From Pelomyxa schiedti (lineage: Eukaryota; Evosea; Pelobiontida; Pelomyxidae): 64,000 nucleotides of DNA. This document shows, piece after piece, positions 43,154-60,758 of this stretch (its first letter is position 1; every line of letters starts with the position of its first letter). Made by a program: the position numbers and the translations under genes. The notes beneath the pieces are model-generated. The model saw only the letters and a list, made by a program, of their open reading frames with translations, made no database searches and was not told the origin of the DNA. The DNA lies in contig JAHLWZ010000862.1 of the NCBI GenBank assembly GCA_020536535.1, positions 1 through 64,000 of the forward strand. Direction: 5' to 3'.

Positions 43154-45644
43154 ATGGTTTATGTAAGCTGCTGGTTGGTGCAGGTGGTGTTGTGGATGTG
43201 GGTTACGGATTATGGGATGGTCAGTGGCACTTACGACCCTGGTCTCGTCGGCCGGTCGTTCGCTTATGGTGACTATGACTTTGGGCAGAACGCCACCACA
43301 TCTCTTCAGAGTGAATTATGGGAGAGCGGTAGGTCAACGTACACCTGTGGATTGGACCTGCCTCAGTTGCAAAAGATGAGCGAGATGCTGGGCGACAAAG
43401 CAAAGAACATGAAGCGGAATTCTGTTGATGATCAAGATTATGGGTATGATATTTCTTCTATCTCCCCTGTTTTAGGGCTCATACGAAAACATCTGATGTA
43501 GCAGAAGAAACAACGCAAATGGACGTGGAATTTTGGCGGCACAGGCAGAACACTTGGTCAAGCACATTAGAATTCACCCAGAATATTTGCTGAACACTTT
43601 GTCTTGCCTCGAAGTCGGACAACTTGTAGACTTGGGGTACAATTCACTGTGATAATTCTTTGGTTTCTTAGTTAACACAGGAAATATTCTGCCCAGAGTC
43701 CGTATCGCTGCAGTAATTTCTCAACAGAGGCGTGCATTATTGAATGTGAAGAAGCTGATGTTCTTTCCGAGGAATCCATTGCCTTTCTGCAGAATAATTT
43801 ATTTCCTTCCGTAAAAGGTTAAGAGGTTAAAATTGAGTCACTCCCCTAATTTCTTCATTGAAAAAAAAAAAAGATTTCCTTGAGCAGCACCTCCTTGTTG
43901 ACCCTGTTCAAGGAAATTTGGAATTGGATTCTGTTGTATGGAGTGCATTAAATGGGGTACTACACTCAGGTCACCTATTTTTTTTAACATCAACAAAAAG
44001 AGTTGTGGTGCTGTTGAAATACCTGACAGCTATGTTCAAGATCAAACAAATACTGTAGGAGTTCCAAATTCCGATCTTATTATTTTTATTACAAGTGTCC
44101 CCAACACTGAAAGTATGTTGTTATTCTCAGATGCCTTAATTGTATGAAAAGCTTATTTTTTTATACCAAGCGGTCCTTGCCTCTGCCCTTCCCTGTAATT
44201 TCCATTGGGATGGAAGTGCTTCTGATTGCTGCTTTGGTAGACCTTTAGCTGCTTCCATCAACATTAGTCCTCATTTTCTCAACAATTTATCCCTTTCACT
44301 TGCCTCTGTACCAAAGCAAGTCCTCGATACCTCTTCTACAACCATACCTCCACTCAACGAGTCGAATTGTACTTTCAATGAAGAATTCAAGAGAGCAGTG
44401 AAAGCCATTCTACATGAGATGACCCACGCTCTTGGATTTTCTCCTTTTTTTTATCCCTCTTTTCCTTCACAACCAGCTGTGGTCTATGACCGTATTGAAA
44501 AAAAAACGCCAGGTTGACCAAAACCTCCCTTTTTTTAAACTAAAAACCTTCAGCCGGCAAGCTGTTTGAAGTGCAGGTCCAGTTGCTGGTCACTCCAAAT
44601 GTGATTCAATTTGCTAGGAAGCACTATGGTTGTTCTGATTTGAATGGCATGCCCCTTGAGGATTTTGGTAACCAAGACGACGGCACAATGGGGGCCCACT
44701 GGGAAGCTAATATTGCAGGGGATGAATGTGTGCCTTCTTTATTAATATGTCAATCTCATTTAGTAGATATGGTTGGGGAGTTGAATGTGGACATGCGTGT
44801 CAGTGGGCTCTCTTTTAGCCTTCTTCAGGACACTGGGTACTATACGGTTCTTTTTGAAAAGTTGGATGATTGGGAATATGGCAAAGGCCAAGGCTGTGAC
44901 TTTGTAGAAGGTTTGTGCACAAGCTGGAACACAACATATCAATGCAAACACCGGTACTATTTAGCTATGTTTTTACCCTCTCACCTCTCTAGCAACTTGC
45001 AGCAATGTACACCAACGAGATTGGGAATAGGAAAATGTGATGTATTCGAGTATCAAGAGGAACTCCCTTTACAATACCAACACTTTTCCGACCCTCAGTT
45101 TGTTCTCCCACTCTTTTTTAATGCAATTTTCTCATTTTTCCCCAAAGTGAAGGTGGCTACGATGCCCTCATGGATTTTTGTCCAATTCCCTGGAACTATG
45201 AGACAGCACAAACAAGTACTGAGATATGTACTGGCTGCAGTGGCCAAATTCCTCTTGGGTCTTCACTTGGGGCAAAGCACTGTGCCTCATGTAGGTGCTT
45301 TGAATTAGGTTTGAGTGGGAACCCAGTGTGTTTGCCCACAACATGCAAGCAAGGGAAGCTGTTCATCGGCCTCAAGGTAACTAATTACAACAACACCCAA
45401 AACAAACCAAACCAACCAACAAAAGAACATCACTGTGGAGTGCCCTACACAAGGAGGCCAGGTTACAGTGCCGGGATACCTACTTTACTGCCCTCCAGTG
45501 TGGGAATTGTGCTCGATTCCACAACGCAATATCACCCCTGTTCCAGAAACCACTGAGAACCACAGCCCCACAACACAACTCACCCTCCTGCTGCTGTTGG
45601 TAGCACTTTTGTCACATATGTTTATGCCACTCTCAAGTACCTAG
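43154..45644 (+). CDS. leishmanolysin-type (M8) metalloprotease
   Basis: Zinc protease of the M8 family, normally secreted or surface bound. ATG 43154 begins a hydrophobic leader (MVYVSCWLVQVVLWMWV); a GC-rich ATG at 43097 in another frame is an alternative. The pro-region has YTCGLDLPQLQKMSEML, then HIRIHPEYLL and RCSNFSTEACIIEC. The catalytic core has ASALPCNFHWDGSASDCCFG, AILHEMTHALGFS (HExxH zinc site), VTPNVIQFARKHYGCSDLNG, GTMGAHWEANI (third zinc His), SLLQDTGYYTV and GQGCDFVEGLCTS. Cys-rich EGF-like segments follow. The C-terminus, TTQLTLLLLLVALLSHMF, is a short hydrophobic end that fits a GPI-anchor signal or a membrane anchor. There are about ten short introns; borders in 43,500-44,150 are approximate. 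Confidence 0.88.
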
Positions 45645-45772
45645 ACTCAAAACCAGTTTACAACAACAAGTAAAAACAAATCTTTCTATCCTAAAAAGTG
45701 CTCACCACATTTCCCCCTTCGTCGTAAGAGATTTGGAAATTAAACGGTCACCGAGAAGCGTAACAACGCAAA

Positions 45773-48700
45773 ATGGCCAATGCCCTGGTGCGAGATCTGT
45801 TCGTGGGCGTAATGAGGCAGTTTTTTGTGGTCGACGAGGCTCTCAATTCGTCGCTGTCATCTGCCTCTGGTTTCTTCTTTTTTTTCATTTTCTCGACTTT
45901 CCTTCTTTCGCCTCTCGGTTTGTTTTTGCATTGCATTTGCATTTTCTCTTTGTCTATGGGCGTTTTCGTGAATCTCTGCTCTGTGCAACTGGAATTCCTT
46001 GTACTTGGTCATTGACTTCTATTGAGGGGATTTATGTTTCGAAAATATGAATGTGGCTCCATCGGCGCTGAATGCTCTTGAACTCCCTTTGTGCGTTCAC
46101 AATGGTTGGTTTCTTTTGTGATGCGAAATACCATGGATTCAATACTTGTGAAAAGGTACATTGCAGAAAATGCAGTTATTGATTCCTTGGAACAAATTAT
46201 TCTTGGAACCAGTTCATGTAAAAGCCTCTGGGCTTCATGTGACTCTGGGACCTCCACCAGATGTACATTCCACACTGTTTGATGAAAACTGAACAACCAA
46301 ACATATGCCAGCTTTCTGAAAAGGAGGAACAAGAAAGATATCTTAGAGAAAAGAGGCACACATTGGACAAATTTGAGAAGAGCCTTCAGCAAGGCACAGT
46401 TTTTGTTGATAAACCAAGTTTCACTGGTTATCTACTTTTGTTCTTTCTTGATTTCACCTCTTGTCCCTGTACATACAGGCAGTTTCTTAGAAAAACTGAT
46501 CGACAAACTACTCTCCAATGTTCAAATTTACATAGAAGATGTCAACATTTGTTATAAAGATACAAATGATGTAGGGTATCCTTCACACCTTCAACAATAC
46601 TCTAATGTATTCAAGAACACATTATTTCTTGGGTTCTCACTGGACCATGTTGCAATTCAATCAACTGGTCCAGATTGGATTTCACACTCAAATTGCATAT
46701 CTGGTCCAAAGTATAAGGTCTATGCAAACTTTTTTTCACATTGTCTGACATTGTTAGTTAGTGGACTTGACTGGATTGAGATTTTACGGCCCTCCTCAAG
46801 TATAACAAAAGTCAGTAGTAACACTAATAGTTGCAGAATGCAGATGGCTCTAGTTTTGCATATTTTAATGAACCCTTATCCACTCAACTTAAGGTTTTTG
46901 CTCTTTTCCATTTCACAAATGAGAACTCCTTTCAGGTGGTATGGAATACAGTTTCTACAAGGAGCACACCAAAAATTTCCTTGCAGTCATCTTGTGATGA
47001 GGTTTCCACTTCCGTTATTCAACTTGTAACAATTCTCTAAAAGATCACTGTATGTGTTGGTCACACACAATGGATTTCTATAACCAAATTGATCCAAAAA
47101 TTTACCCACTACCCATGTAAACAAGTATTCACACTTTCTATAACTATTTCTAATATCTTCTTTAGTTTGCAGCTCAAAAACCTAAGGTGAGCCCAAAGGA
47201 GGATCCAAAAGCGTGGTGGAAGTATGCTGGTACTATTCCTTTCCCTTTGAAATTATGCCCTGAAATTCCTCCAGGTAATTATGTACTCAATGAATATCGG
47301 AAACAACATTGGCACCTCTCCTGGGCAACTTTAGCAGAGAGACGAGATACCAGAAAAGAGTATATTCACTTATACAAAAAGAGTAAACTCCATGGGGGAG
47401 TATGTAACCATTTCTAAATAAGGAGCCTAATGTTTTTGCAGCAATCTTCCTTATCAGAAGAGGAAAAAACCCACTTGGCTGCACTTGATGAAAGACTTGA
47501 TATCAGTGACATCATCTTGTAGCCAGCTATACTAAAAGCTTTTATTAACAGAAGACTTAGGTATCGATCAATTGTTATGTCAGAAATAGTGGCCTCACAT
47601 ATTGGAGTTCACTCTCCCTCACAATCAAGGACACCTGGATTACTTGATGCACTTTGTTTACCAAAGGTTTAGCCCTTAGTGAAGGAACATAAATTGAAAT
47701 CAACGATATAGTTTCTGAGTTCAAAACTGGTTGGTGGAAACCTTGAAGCAACCCTTACCTCAGAAGCTCTCGAAAATATATGTACAGAGTTTGGATATCA
47801 ACATACAAAGACCATGACTGAAGTGGCACAAGAGCATTTTTTCCCCCATTGTTCACTCATGTTATAGATGTACTTTGGATTAAAACTTCAAATCAAGCAG
47901 ATTACTCTCTCCTTGAGAGATGGTGGAGCCAACATTGTTCAGAGTAAAATATCTGGTTTTGATTTTTCAGTTCTCTCTTCATGCAAAAAAATATTCTCTG
48001 TGGGTACCTCATGTGTTTGCATTATTGATTGATGTCTCCACCCAAAGATGTCTCTGTGTATTGAGAGTGGAGAGATTATGGATAGCTCTACTACAGACCC
48101 TATGTTTAGGCACATTGTAAAATCTATTTCTCTTTTCATACCTTAATTGTGTGTAGTTTTCATCTTCAACATCCACAAGACCACTTCTGCTCCTTGATTT
48201 TGAAAGAGCGGAAGAAAATAGTAATCAATTTCAAATGAGTTTGAACATTCAAAAAGAATTCGAAGTTTGCTTACCTTTCCCATTCCTGCAGAAAATTGGT
48301 TAGTATAAATTCCTCTTATCCTTTGTTTCTTACATCAAAATAGTGACCTTTTTCCCTCTCCCTTATTCACTCTGTTGCGCCAAAGGGGCACTTACAAATG
48401 TGAAGTCTATGCTTGGATTGAACTCAACATCTCCACTAGTTACACAAGTTTTTCAGATTACAACAGTGGTATGGCTGCTTGATACTTGTCCCCCTCTTTA
48501 CCTGCCCTCAGGGTGCATCCCTCACAATCCCACTGGGCCCAAATCACCCAGATACAGTTTTTCTTGTACTATCCATTGATTCATTTACTATGCATCCACA
48601 AAATCCTGGGTCAATAGAAATCTTTTCTTGTGGAGATCTAACCTTACAAAAAGATATCAGCTCGCCATTGGGGGTATCACTGCTTACTTACAAGGGATTA

Positions 48701-51700
48701 AAACAGAGCAACAATATGTACTGTACCCATTTGGTGCTACATCCTCTTTGATACCATGCTTAGAAAGTTATTCAACCTTTTGGATTTGATGTGTCAATTA
48801 CCACAGACATTTCTGACAAAACATTGCCCAAGATTGTGTATGCATAAAATATTGTTAGAAAAGCCCAAACCATGTACCAGGGTAAAGGCAGGAATACCCC
48901 ATATGAATATCCTTGTTGCAAGCGAAACACTTGTACACATAAAGCTGCTGAAATCAAAACTGAGTGATTTCATTTCTTTAGTTACAGGGCAGGTGAATCC
49001 CTTAAAACTCCCTGTCAACTTCCAGTCTTCTGAAAGGCCGATAATAGACTTTTTCCACACAGAAACTGATCTCATGTAAGTTCCCATTTAGTCAGCTCTT
49101 GGAAACCCATCAGTAGAGCCAAGCTGGTTGCAAATCTTTCTTGTGAGCTCATCTCTCTGACAGTATCTGAACATGGCACCCCACTTGCAAAAGTTTGTAT
49201 GGGATTTCGATCATTTTTTAACTTGAATGGCAGATCTTTTTTTACAATCTTGGCACACAGCTTGAAACAAATACACACTTCAGTTTCTGTCACCTGTTGA
49301 TAAAATTATCAAATATTGATGCTGTTGACTGCACCGCAGAATCGAAAGGATTGAAGAATCCTTTTATTATAACAACAGCCCCTCCAGTCCCCATGGAACC
49401 TTTCCTTACCATAGAGGTCATTCCTAAGGTTTAATTCTTTTTCCCTAAAAGCTAGAAATCCGAATTAAACATAATGATACAAGTTACAGACAGATGCAAC
49501 CCATATGAAGGCACTCATACATCCACTTTTATTTAGAATCAACCCAGAGAACTTTTCTTCACTGATCTCAATGTTCACAAAAATGTGAGCCCTTTTTTTC
49601 CTTCCTCCAAGTGAAAAGTTATTTGCCTCAGGTGGTTATCGGGACTGTCAAATATAACTGGTTCCTTCCTTATGTACCTGCTGGGACCTAAGCTTCAAGT
49701 ACTAAGTTAATTCATTGCTTCACCATTTTCATATTTGTAGATTGATGCTACAGTGACCCGACTGGGTGTGATTGTCAATAATAAGCTGGATAAGGACCTT
49801 GAATTCTCTTTAGAGTGCACTGTCCTTCAAATACGGAAAAATCGAGACTCACTCATGCTGCAAGTATTGAAATTCAAATGCTCATTTTCATTCACTCTAA
49901 CTAAAAGAAAAGGGTACAACCCAGTGCTTGTCTTTGTTGGATTACCAGTCTTTAGAGGAGCCTCCAGTATCAGTACTAATGTATGGGAATGGAGATTTCC
50001 TCGCTAATTCACAGTAGAATTATGGAAGAACCTGTCATAGTTTGGAGTCTCCAATTTCATCCTCATGAAAAACCTATTTTTGATATCAAACCCAATTATT
50101 AAATTACAATTACTGACAAAACGTGTAATACTCTCCTTAACTATCAAAATGCCAATCTTCAGCGTGTAAGACTTTTTGCTGGGCTACCATTCATAAACAA
50201 AATCCTGTAAATGGCGTTCCCTACCTAAAACCAATTCACCATGCAACAGCCACATTATAACTACTGGTCCATTGATTCAGCAGTATATTAGCGGAAAGCA
50301 GATTTCAAAAACCACTGGGACTGTAGAACCCAAAGACAACAAACCAAAATTCAGTTATTCCTCCGATTCCTCATTTATGTAGCTAATCCCTTTAAAACAA
50401 GGCGCTCATGTGACAGTGCAAGCTCCAGAAATCATCATTCCCAAGTACACAGGTTCAAAGGATAGCCTGATTATTGAACTGGGAACACTTTCACTTACCA
50501 ATAGTCTGACTCCAACATTTCATAAACTTTCTGCCTCTGTTGAGCACATGTCGATGAGAACGATAATACATAATTCTCCTGCATCTGTCATAGAGGGACT
50601 TCACTTTACTCTTACCATTGAGACAAGAGGTCAGTCTGACGCTGATAATCCTTTCAAAAAGGTGCAAAGACTTCCATTCTTACTCAAGGTTAACATGGAT
50701 AGATTGTTGTCGTTCTATCTCCAATTTACTGCCACGTATCTGAAGTACAGTATCTCTTCTTTGTGAGTCAATGGACTCCCATGCTACAAGGACTTAAAAA
50801 GTTTCTCTTGAGCAATACTGATATGGCACGAATTGTAACTGCAGCTTTGTCTCAAGCGAATTCAGGCACCCACAAAGGTTGAGAGTGTAATAAAAGTGAA
50901 CAAACTGATTCCTTTAGACTATGGTGAAAACTTCAATCTGGCAGAATTCCAGCAAATGGAGAAAGGAAATGTTGAGTTTCAGTTGAATCTTGATGTGCCA
51001 AAAATAAGCTTTGCTCTGTTGCGCAGGAATGGATCAAGGTAACACCACTTGCCATACAAATTTTCTGAGAATTGTATCAGTAAAGCCTCTGATTTGCTGG
51101 CAACCTATGAGATTATTAATATGTCAATGAAGGTGTCTAAAACTGTAGAGCACTTTATATGCGTAAGCCGAAGTCGTTGTAGTAAAGACCTGATTAGCCC
51201 AGGTTGGTGCTGTAATTCAAGCAATACAGTTCAGTGATTCTCGGGAAGATTCGCACTGTGCACTACAAGTATTCTCACAGTTCCTTGTGGTATCACTAAT
51301 TTTATGATTACAGGACTATTTCTCTTGTCAGAATGAAACAAGTGCCCTTACAGTAGAATTCATACAGGAACTGAAGACTGGTGTACGTGCATGCTCAATT
51401 TTACTTGATTCCCCCACATTTGTTGTTCTACCTTCAATGCTTTCAGAAGTCAAGGTACATTCAATTCTGGAACGGAGAGAAATTCATTATGCACACCAGG
51501 CTTTTGCATCTAAAGCTCATCTGATTAAAAACCAAATCCTTTCGGAACCAGAACGGACACTCGATTCCCCCAAATTAACCTCAGAGGCGACTGACCCAAG
51601 TCTGATCCCTGGCTTTTTCCAATTTCTCAATTTCCTTCACTTCAGATCCATTTCCTGCAATCTATTTTATGTTTACAGTTAACAACCTGGAAGTCATTTT

Positions 51701-54700
51701 CCTACAGGATGAAACTAACTGCGACTCGCAATGCATCAGTTTCCATGCATCTGCCATTATCAAAGTACCCCTTTTCATTGCCTTACTAATAAAACCAATG
51801 CTCCAACCAAAAGACTTGTGGTGATTTAAGACATATCTTGAAAACATTTGACATGCAAATCAACCAGGCTGATATGGTTGTATTCAGACTTTTTGCAGGC
51901 AAAAGAGTACCTGCCAGACCCATGCATCAGAAAATATCTCACCTGCTATATAACAGGAAGCAAAATCCAGGACAAGCAATGTGTTGAAACCAGTGGATTG
52001 TCATGTTAAGTATACTCGCACACCAGCCATAAATGAGGGACTTGTGAGTCTTGAACCTGTTGAACTTTACTTTTCATACATGGATCTTGTGCTTATGACC
52101 CAAGTGTTCGAATCTCTACAGAGCACAGTTTTTCCAACCTATCGAAAACCAATCAAAGCTGTACAATCTGCAATGAGGTCATACCACCTCCAAACTCACT
52201 CAACTACAAGCAGAGAGGTAAAACAAAGAAAACAAACCTGGGAAAAATTAAAAAAAAAAGTTCACAGTTAAGTGCGTGTACTGCTGCTTGACAATCATCA
52301 ATGACTTCAAAGGAAGAGATACCCCCCTGTTTGAGCTTAGAGCAAACAATGTTCTATCCCGCGTCACTGACTGGGACACCTATGTAAGACTTTATAAAAT
52401 CAATCATGTTTGATGGGCCCTTTATTCCTTTTAGCCACAATTTTCGTCAGAACTACTTCTTGCAATTGACTTTTTCAACAACAACTTGATGTGCTATGAA
52501 CCCTTTGTGGAGCACTACTTTTTCAAATTTAAGGTCACATGCCTCTGACCCCCTGACCCCATTAATAATTTCTAGTTTGGTAGGACCCCACAGTGTAAAT
52601 TGATGTGCCTGATCGAGAGTCCTGAAGTTCTCAATATTAATTTTTCTCAAGCAATGGTCAGTATTTTCGTGTCCACTATCTTTACTCTGGTTGAGGATTA
52701 CTACAACAGATTATTTTCAGCTCAATGTAGCTCTTCACTTCAGTTTCTCAAATAAGAATCAAAACAGATTCAGAAGTGGCAACGACTTCGTCAAATTTTC
52801 ATCCATTGAATATTTTGAACAAAACTGGGGTGTCCTGCTCATATTTCGCTCCTCACAGTGATGATGTAGAGAGCCCACCAGAGCTTGTTCTAACTCAAGA
52901 TAAAATACTACCTCTTTCGCAGTGCGGGACTTCTATGAAGGTTAATCCCCTTGAAAAGTAATTGCAAAAAAAAGGTAATTCTAGAACATTTCTCCCTTGT
53001 AGGCAGGTAGAAACTTAATCACTGGTTATCAATTGGCCACAGTGGTGGTTGGTGCATTCACACAGAAGGAAATCAACATAGATCGACTTGGCATTGAAGG
53101 GAGACCTCTCCCTGATAGCTCATGGTTAATTTCAGAGGTATACAATCACATTTGACACCTAAGATAAAATCTGGCACAAGGTTAAGTGGACTGATGATGG
53201 AAGCAAATTACTTGTTCTTAGATCTTCGGTGATGCTCAGAAACTGTACCACAATGGAGATTGCAGTGTGCCTGCGTAACACTACAGGAAAATCAGAGCTT
53301 ATCCTGGGTTAGTTCTATTGCTTTCCAGCTGTACAAGGCCACAACTGACTATTTCACAGCACCTGATGAAGAGTCTCCAATCCCTTTGCAATTCTCTTCA
53401 AGAGGGTTAGTTTCTGCACGTAATTCTGCCAAATTCCGTTATTTCGAACCTCAATTGAAGATTGAATCTCTCAAGCCTCACAATGTAAGATAAGCATATT
53501 AATTCTCCTTACCTTTTTGCAGGGTGTCCACTGTTCAATTTGCAGTGACGCCTCACTATCTAATCAGTACTTGGTCGTGATTGTTGAACAAGAAGAGAAA
53601 ATAAGGTAAAGTCAAAGGAGATAGACCCATTTATTCTTACATTTACACAGTAAAGGACTACTGCCTTTTTATTTGTCCACGATAACTTTCTATGCTCCTA
53701 TCACTATTGTAAATGCGCTACCCTATCCTTTTAGTGTCGCTGGGGTGTGTCCCTTTTTCTCAGTACTTCCGTTTAATTGTGTTCAGCCAGAGGATTCGGG
53801 TTTATGTTTCACTGTGGAGAGTGACAGCTGTAAGCCTATTTTTGACCATAATGTCAACTACAACTTAGTTTTACGTATCTCAGGATTGCCAGGTCAATTT
53901 TAATCCTTTACTTACGTTGTTTCAACTCAATCAAGGTTTCAAGGAGACCAAATTAAAATTGAAAACCAGGCAATGTTCCATAAACCATACTGAAAAACTA
54001 CTTTTCTGTGACAAGTTTGACCAAAAGATGCCCATTTTCATTGATGTCAAGTATCTTTCTCATTTTTGGTGGAACTCTTTTCTAACAACACTGCTCAGTT
54101 GTGATAAAGGACTTGTTCTAACTTTCTATTCACCATGTTGGATTATAAACAACAGTGAATTGCCAATATGGTGTCAGCCCGTACCTTGTCGCTCTGGTCT
54201 TTGTGCACCCGGTCAAGGTATCATACCATTTCAAATATATTTCTTGCCTAATTTCCACAGTGAGCGCATTATCCACATCTCCATTGCTATATTCTGAAAA
54301 GAAATTAGCTCTGAGGCTTGTCTAATTCCATAGCCACATCCATTAACTTGTTCATAGGACCCAAGATGGATTGCACTGGTCCAAAGTTTGTAACAAAGAC
54401 TAACAGCAGCGATCAAAATAATCCTACCATTTTCTTCCAAGGGTTTTTCTGTTGAATCTCTGGGTGTTGGAGGGGTCGTGCAAATCCTTGGCCATGTTGG
54501 GCATGCATATACTCTCAAAGTCACAGTTCAACCTGGATTGGGATCGGTTCGTCTTTCCAAAGTGTTTGCTGCACTCACAATTTCCTTCAGTTCTACAGAA
54601 CAAAGATAGTCACTTTATTTTCACAGTTTATGCTTAGTAATGCTATGGCTTTGCCTCTACTTTGGTCGCAACCATGCACCCATGGAAACACTCATACTGG

Positions 54701-57700
54701 TGTAATACTTCCAGGAGAGAAGCAACCGTTCCACTTTATGCAAACAGGACCCAAAGTTTTGTCTATTAAAGCTGACGCCCGCAATACCCTTTGGTTTCTT
54801 CCTCCACTTCTTATCCTCTAGTTAAGAGCTTAGGTCTGGAGTGTTCTCTATATCACATGTAGGAGAGTTTTCCGTGAAATGCCGATCTGAAAAGAGCACA
54901 GGTACACGTTCGAAATCCACCATTCTACATTGACCAGAGCTTTGTAAAGCCGAAGACTACTATATACATGTTGAAGTGAATGACGACTCTGAGTGCACAA
55001 GTGTTTTACTTTCAGAGCAGAACCCAGAAACTCCTAATTTTGTCATTGAAAATGATACTTCATTGGATCTGGATTTTCAACAAAAAGTTACTTTTCAATC
55101 ACCTACCTTCTCGGCTCTTACTTTTAAACCAGAAAACCACTGTTGATCCCCTACATCTTCCAACCAAAACTGCCGCGATGTATGTATGGGATGAACCTCT
55201 TGGTGATATGAATCTCTTAGTCTCATGTGAGGCAGTGAAATCACCCCTTTCTTTTAATATACAGAAAATCAAAGCGTTTGATGTAGTCAATATCAAGGTT
55301 TTTTCCACTTTCACAGCCACTTCTAACTTCAATCAGGGTATTGCTCCAATTTACCCATTTGTCAAGATGGAAGGTGTCACCAGAGTTTTTGTTTTAACAC
55401 ACACAAATGCTCGGTACAATAGTGATACTGCCGACGAACCAAAAAAGGTACATCGTTCTGTCACATATTTGACTGAAATTCCTAATAGACTGGTGAAGTG
55501 CGTAACTTTACTATTTCCGTCCAATTGGCAGGTTTGGGGATATCAGTGATTTCTAAAACTCCGAAGGTACTCTTCAAATTACTAGGGTCCATCTGATTTT
55601 TTTTTGCAGGAAATATTATTTTGCAGTTTGAGTCGAATTCATTGTGCTGTGGAAGCACTGCCTAGAGAATTTGAGTTTGAACTGCAAGTGGCGGCACTCC
55701 AGGTTTCAAATTAAATTTATTTTTCCTTTGTTTTCCCAACAAATGAAGGTGGATAATCAAGATCCTGAGGCAGAATTCCCAGTGGTACTCAGATCTATTC
55801 TTCGAGATCAGAAAAAACCGGCAGTTCATGTCAGTTTTGTGAAGTCAACTCAATATCATATCCTTGCACTAAGTTAATTCTAACACAAGTTGCACAAACA
55901 TATCCTTAACTTTATGGAAGCAAAATTGACTATTTCAGCTACTTCTCCATTTTATTACAAGAAATGGAGTTAAATATTGAGACACACTTCATTGATTCTA
56001 TCCTTCAATTCTACCAGTCGTTACCCTTTCAAGATATAAGAGGAATTTCACCACAACAGTACATTTCCAAATTTCTGACTTGATAAATAACTTCGCTAAG
56101 GTCTTCATTTTTGACTGCCCCTAAAATGATTTATTTTAAGCTTTTATTTCTGCAGCCTATCAAAGTGTATCTAACGTTGTCCTGGTCCTCTGATACGCAC
56201 TTAGGAATCAAGTAAACATTATGGGCCAAGTGGGCAACTAATAATTTTTTATAGAAACAATCCTCTCATTGCCGTTTTTCAAACTGTGAGTAGTGCTGTG
56301 GCTAATGTTGACCATGCACCAGTGTGCCTCAACGCCCTTCTGCTAGATCACCCTTTCTGTCGTCGGAATAGACTTTACAGTCTCATTCGGACACATTATA
56401 CACGTCAACTTTTAGCTGAGTTTTATAAGATAATTGGCTCCTCCGATTTACTTGGTAATCCTGTAGGCCTATTTACTAATCTTTCCACTGGTTTGTCTTG
56501 AAATATTTATTCTTCCATATCCACTTGTTTTAGGGGTAATGGACTTCTTTTATGAACCAGCTCAAGGTCTTGTTACTTCTCCTCAGGCCTTTGGTGTAGG
56601 ATTAGCCAAGGTTTAATGTATGTTTGTATTGCAACCACTAAGTATTTTTTTTAGGGGTCCAAAAGTTTGGTAAAAAATACCGTCTATGGCCTTTTCAACT
56701 CCCTCAGCAAGGTGACGGGTGCTCTTGGAAAAGGTGCTACCCCCTCTTTTGCAAGCAAGAGCGCTTACAACTGTAGGTGTGGCCGCATTATCAATGGATG
56801 ATGACTATCTTGCCAAAAGGAGAGTCAACAGAAAGAAAAAGCCGAAAAATATTGGGGATGGTACCGTTCAAGGTATTTTCATTTCCATAAAAAAAGCGCT
56901 TCATATTTCAAAGGTGTCAAACAACTTGGCTCTGGAGTCCTTCTTGGTATTACTGGAGTTGTGGTGAGGAGAACTTACTTGGTTTCCCTTTTCCAACCAT
57001 AATGTAAACCAGAACAAACCGGTGGCTGGAGCGGCAAAAGGTGGTGCAATTGGTTTTGCCAAAGGTGTTGGCCAAGGGATTGTAGGGTACATAATTTTTG
57101 CAATCCTAACTTCGCCTTAATTGACTTTTTAGAGTGGCTGTGAAGCCTGTTGCTGGAATCTTCGATCTTGCTTCTCAGGTACATAAGCTGGCGATTCTTC
57201 TTTATACTATTATGCTAAGTGTATTGTTCCTTTTATAGACCACGGCAGGAATAGGCAACACAGCACTGCTTCTTGACAAGAAAGTTCACGAGGGACGTAT
57301 TCGCAAATTTCCACGTCTCTTTGGTCCCAACGGGCAACTCCTGGTTGATATACTTCACACAATAAAACTCTAAAATGATACGTTTTATCAGGAATATCAC
57401 GAAATTGAAGCAGAAGGTGCTGCACTGCTGCTTCAAACCAAATTTTCGAATACTGACACGTACGTGCACCACACAATTGTGAGCAAGGCTCGAATGGTGT
57501 TACTCACAAGCAACCGGCTTCTCGTACTAAGTGTTCCATCCCATAGTGTCTTGGAGCAGATACCCTACACTGGTTATTCTATTGTTGAAATAAGTTCAAA
57601 GCCTAATGTTTTCGCAGATGTTGCCCAGTGGGACCTGGTAGAGGGAGGCATTAAAGTATTCCTCAAGAAAGGAGAGACGATAATCCTTGCTGCTACAGAC

Positions 57701-57832
57701 CCAGCTATTCTAATGCTGCTCTATACCAAAATTATTGCCTGTGCCAGAGGGTTTGTCCCCATCTCAAATTCCGAACCTCACTCACTTCGAAACTCACAAA
57801 GGTTTTCCGGCCTGGTTGTAAAGAAAAGTTGA
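45773..57832 (+). CDS. VPS13: VPS13-family bridge-like lipid transfer protein
   Basis: Giant protein that moves lipids between membranes at contact sites. About 12 kb, with some 50 introns of mostly 40-70 bases; product is roughly 3,000-3,300 residues. The N-terminal chorein part reads NVAPSALNALELPLCVHNG, then GTLQKMQLLIPWNKLFLEPV and VHVKASGLHVTLGPPP. The middle is the repeated beta-rich groove (for example WIEILRPSSSITK, and SIDSFTMHPQNPGSIEIFSC). The VAB-type region lies around 53.5-55.5 kb. The C-terminus is characteristic: VMDFFYEPAQGLVTSPQAFG, GSKSLVKNTVYGLFNSLSKV, ATG_C-type GVGQGIVGVAVKPVAGIFDL, and a PH-like domain with FGPNGQLLEYHEIEAEG and SVLEQIPYTGYSIVEIS, ending at 57832. ATG 45773 (MANALVRDL) is the first plausible start, followed by an intron. 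Exon borders are not listed because many are ambiguous. Confidence 0.92.
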
Positions 57833-57959
57833 CCTGAACTTGGTTACACGCGAAGTAAAAACAAGTGCTGTAAATGGTAGACTAGAATAAAACTCCACTT
57901 ATTTTGTTGGTCTTGTCCCCACCCTTTTTGTGGATGAGTGTATACATTGGATAGGAGAG

Positions 57960-60625
<2,666 letters not shown>

Positions 60626-60758
60626 TTGGACCTTTTTTTTGGAGAAAAATGCAGGAAATAGATAACTCTTTGTTTTTATTGACTACTACAAGCATCAATC
60701 ACATCCACTCACCCCCACTCGCAGTCAAGTTCCCACTCCCGGCCCCACTCCACTCCCC

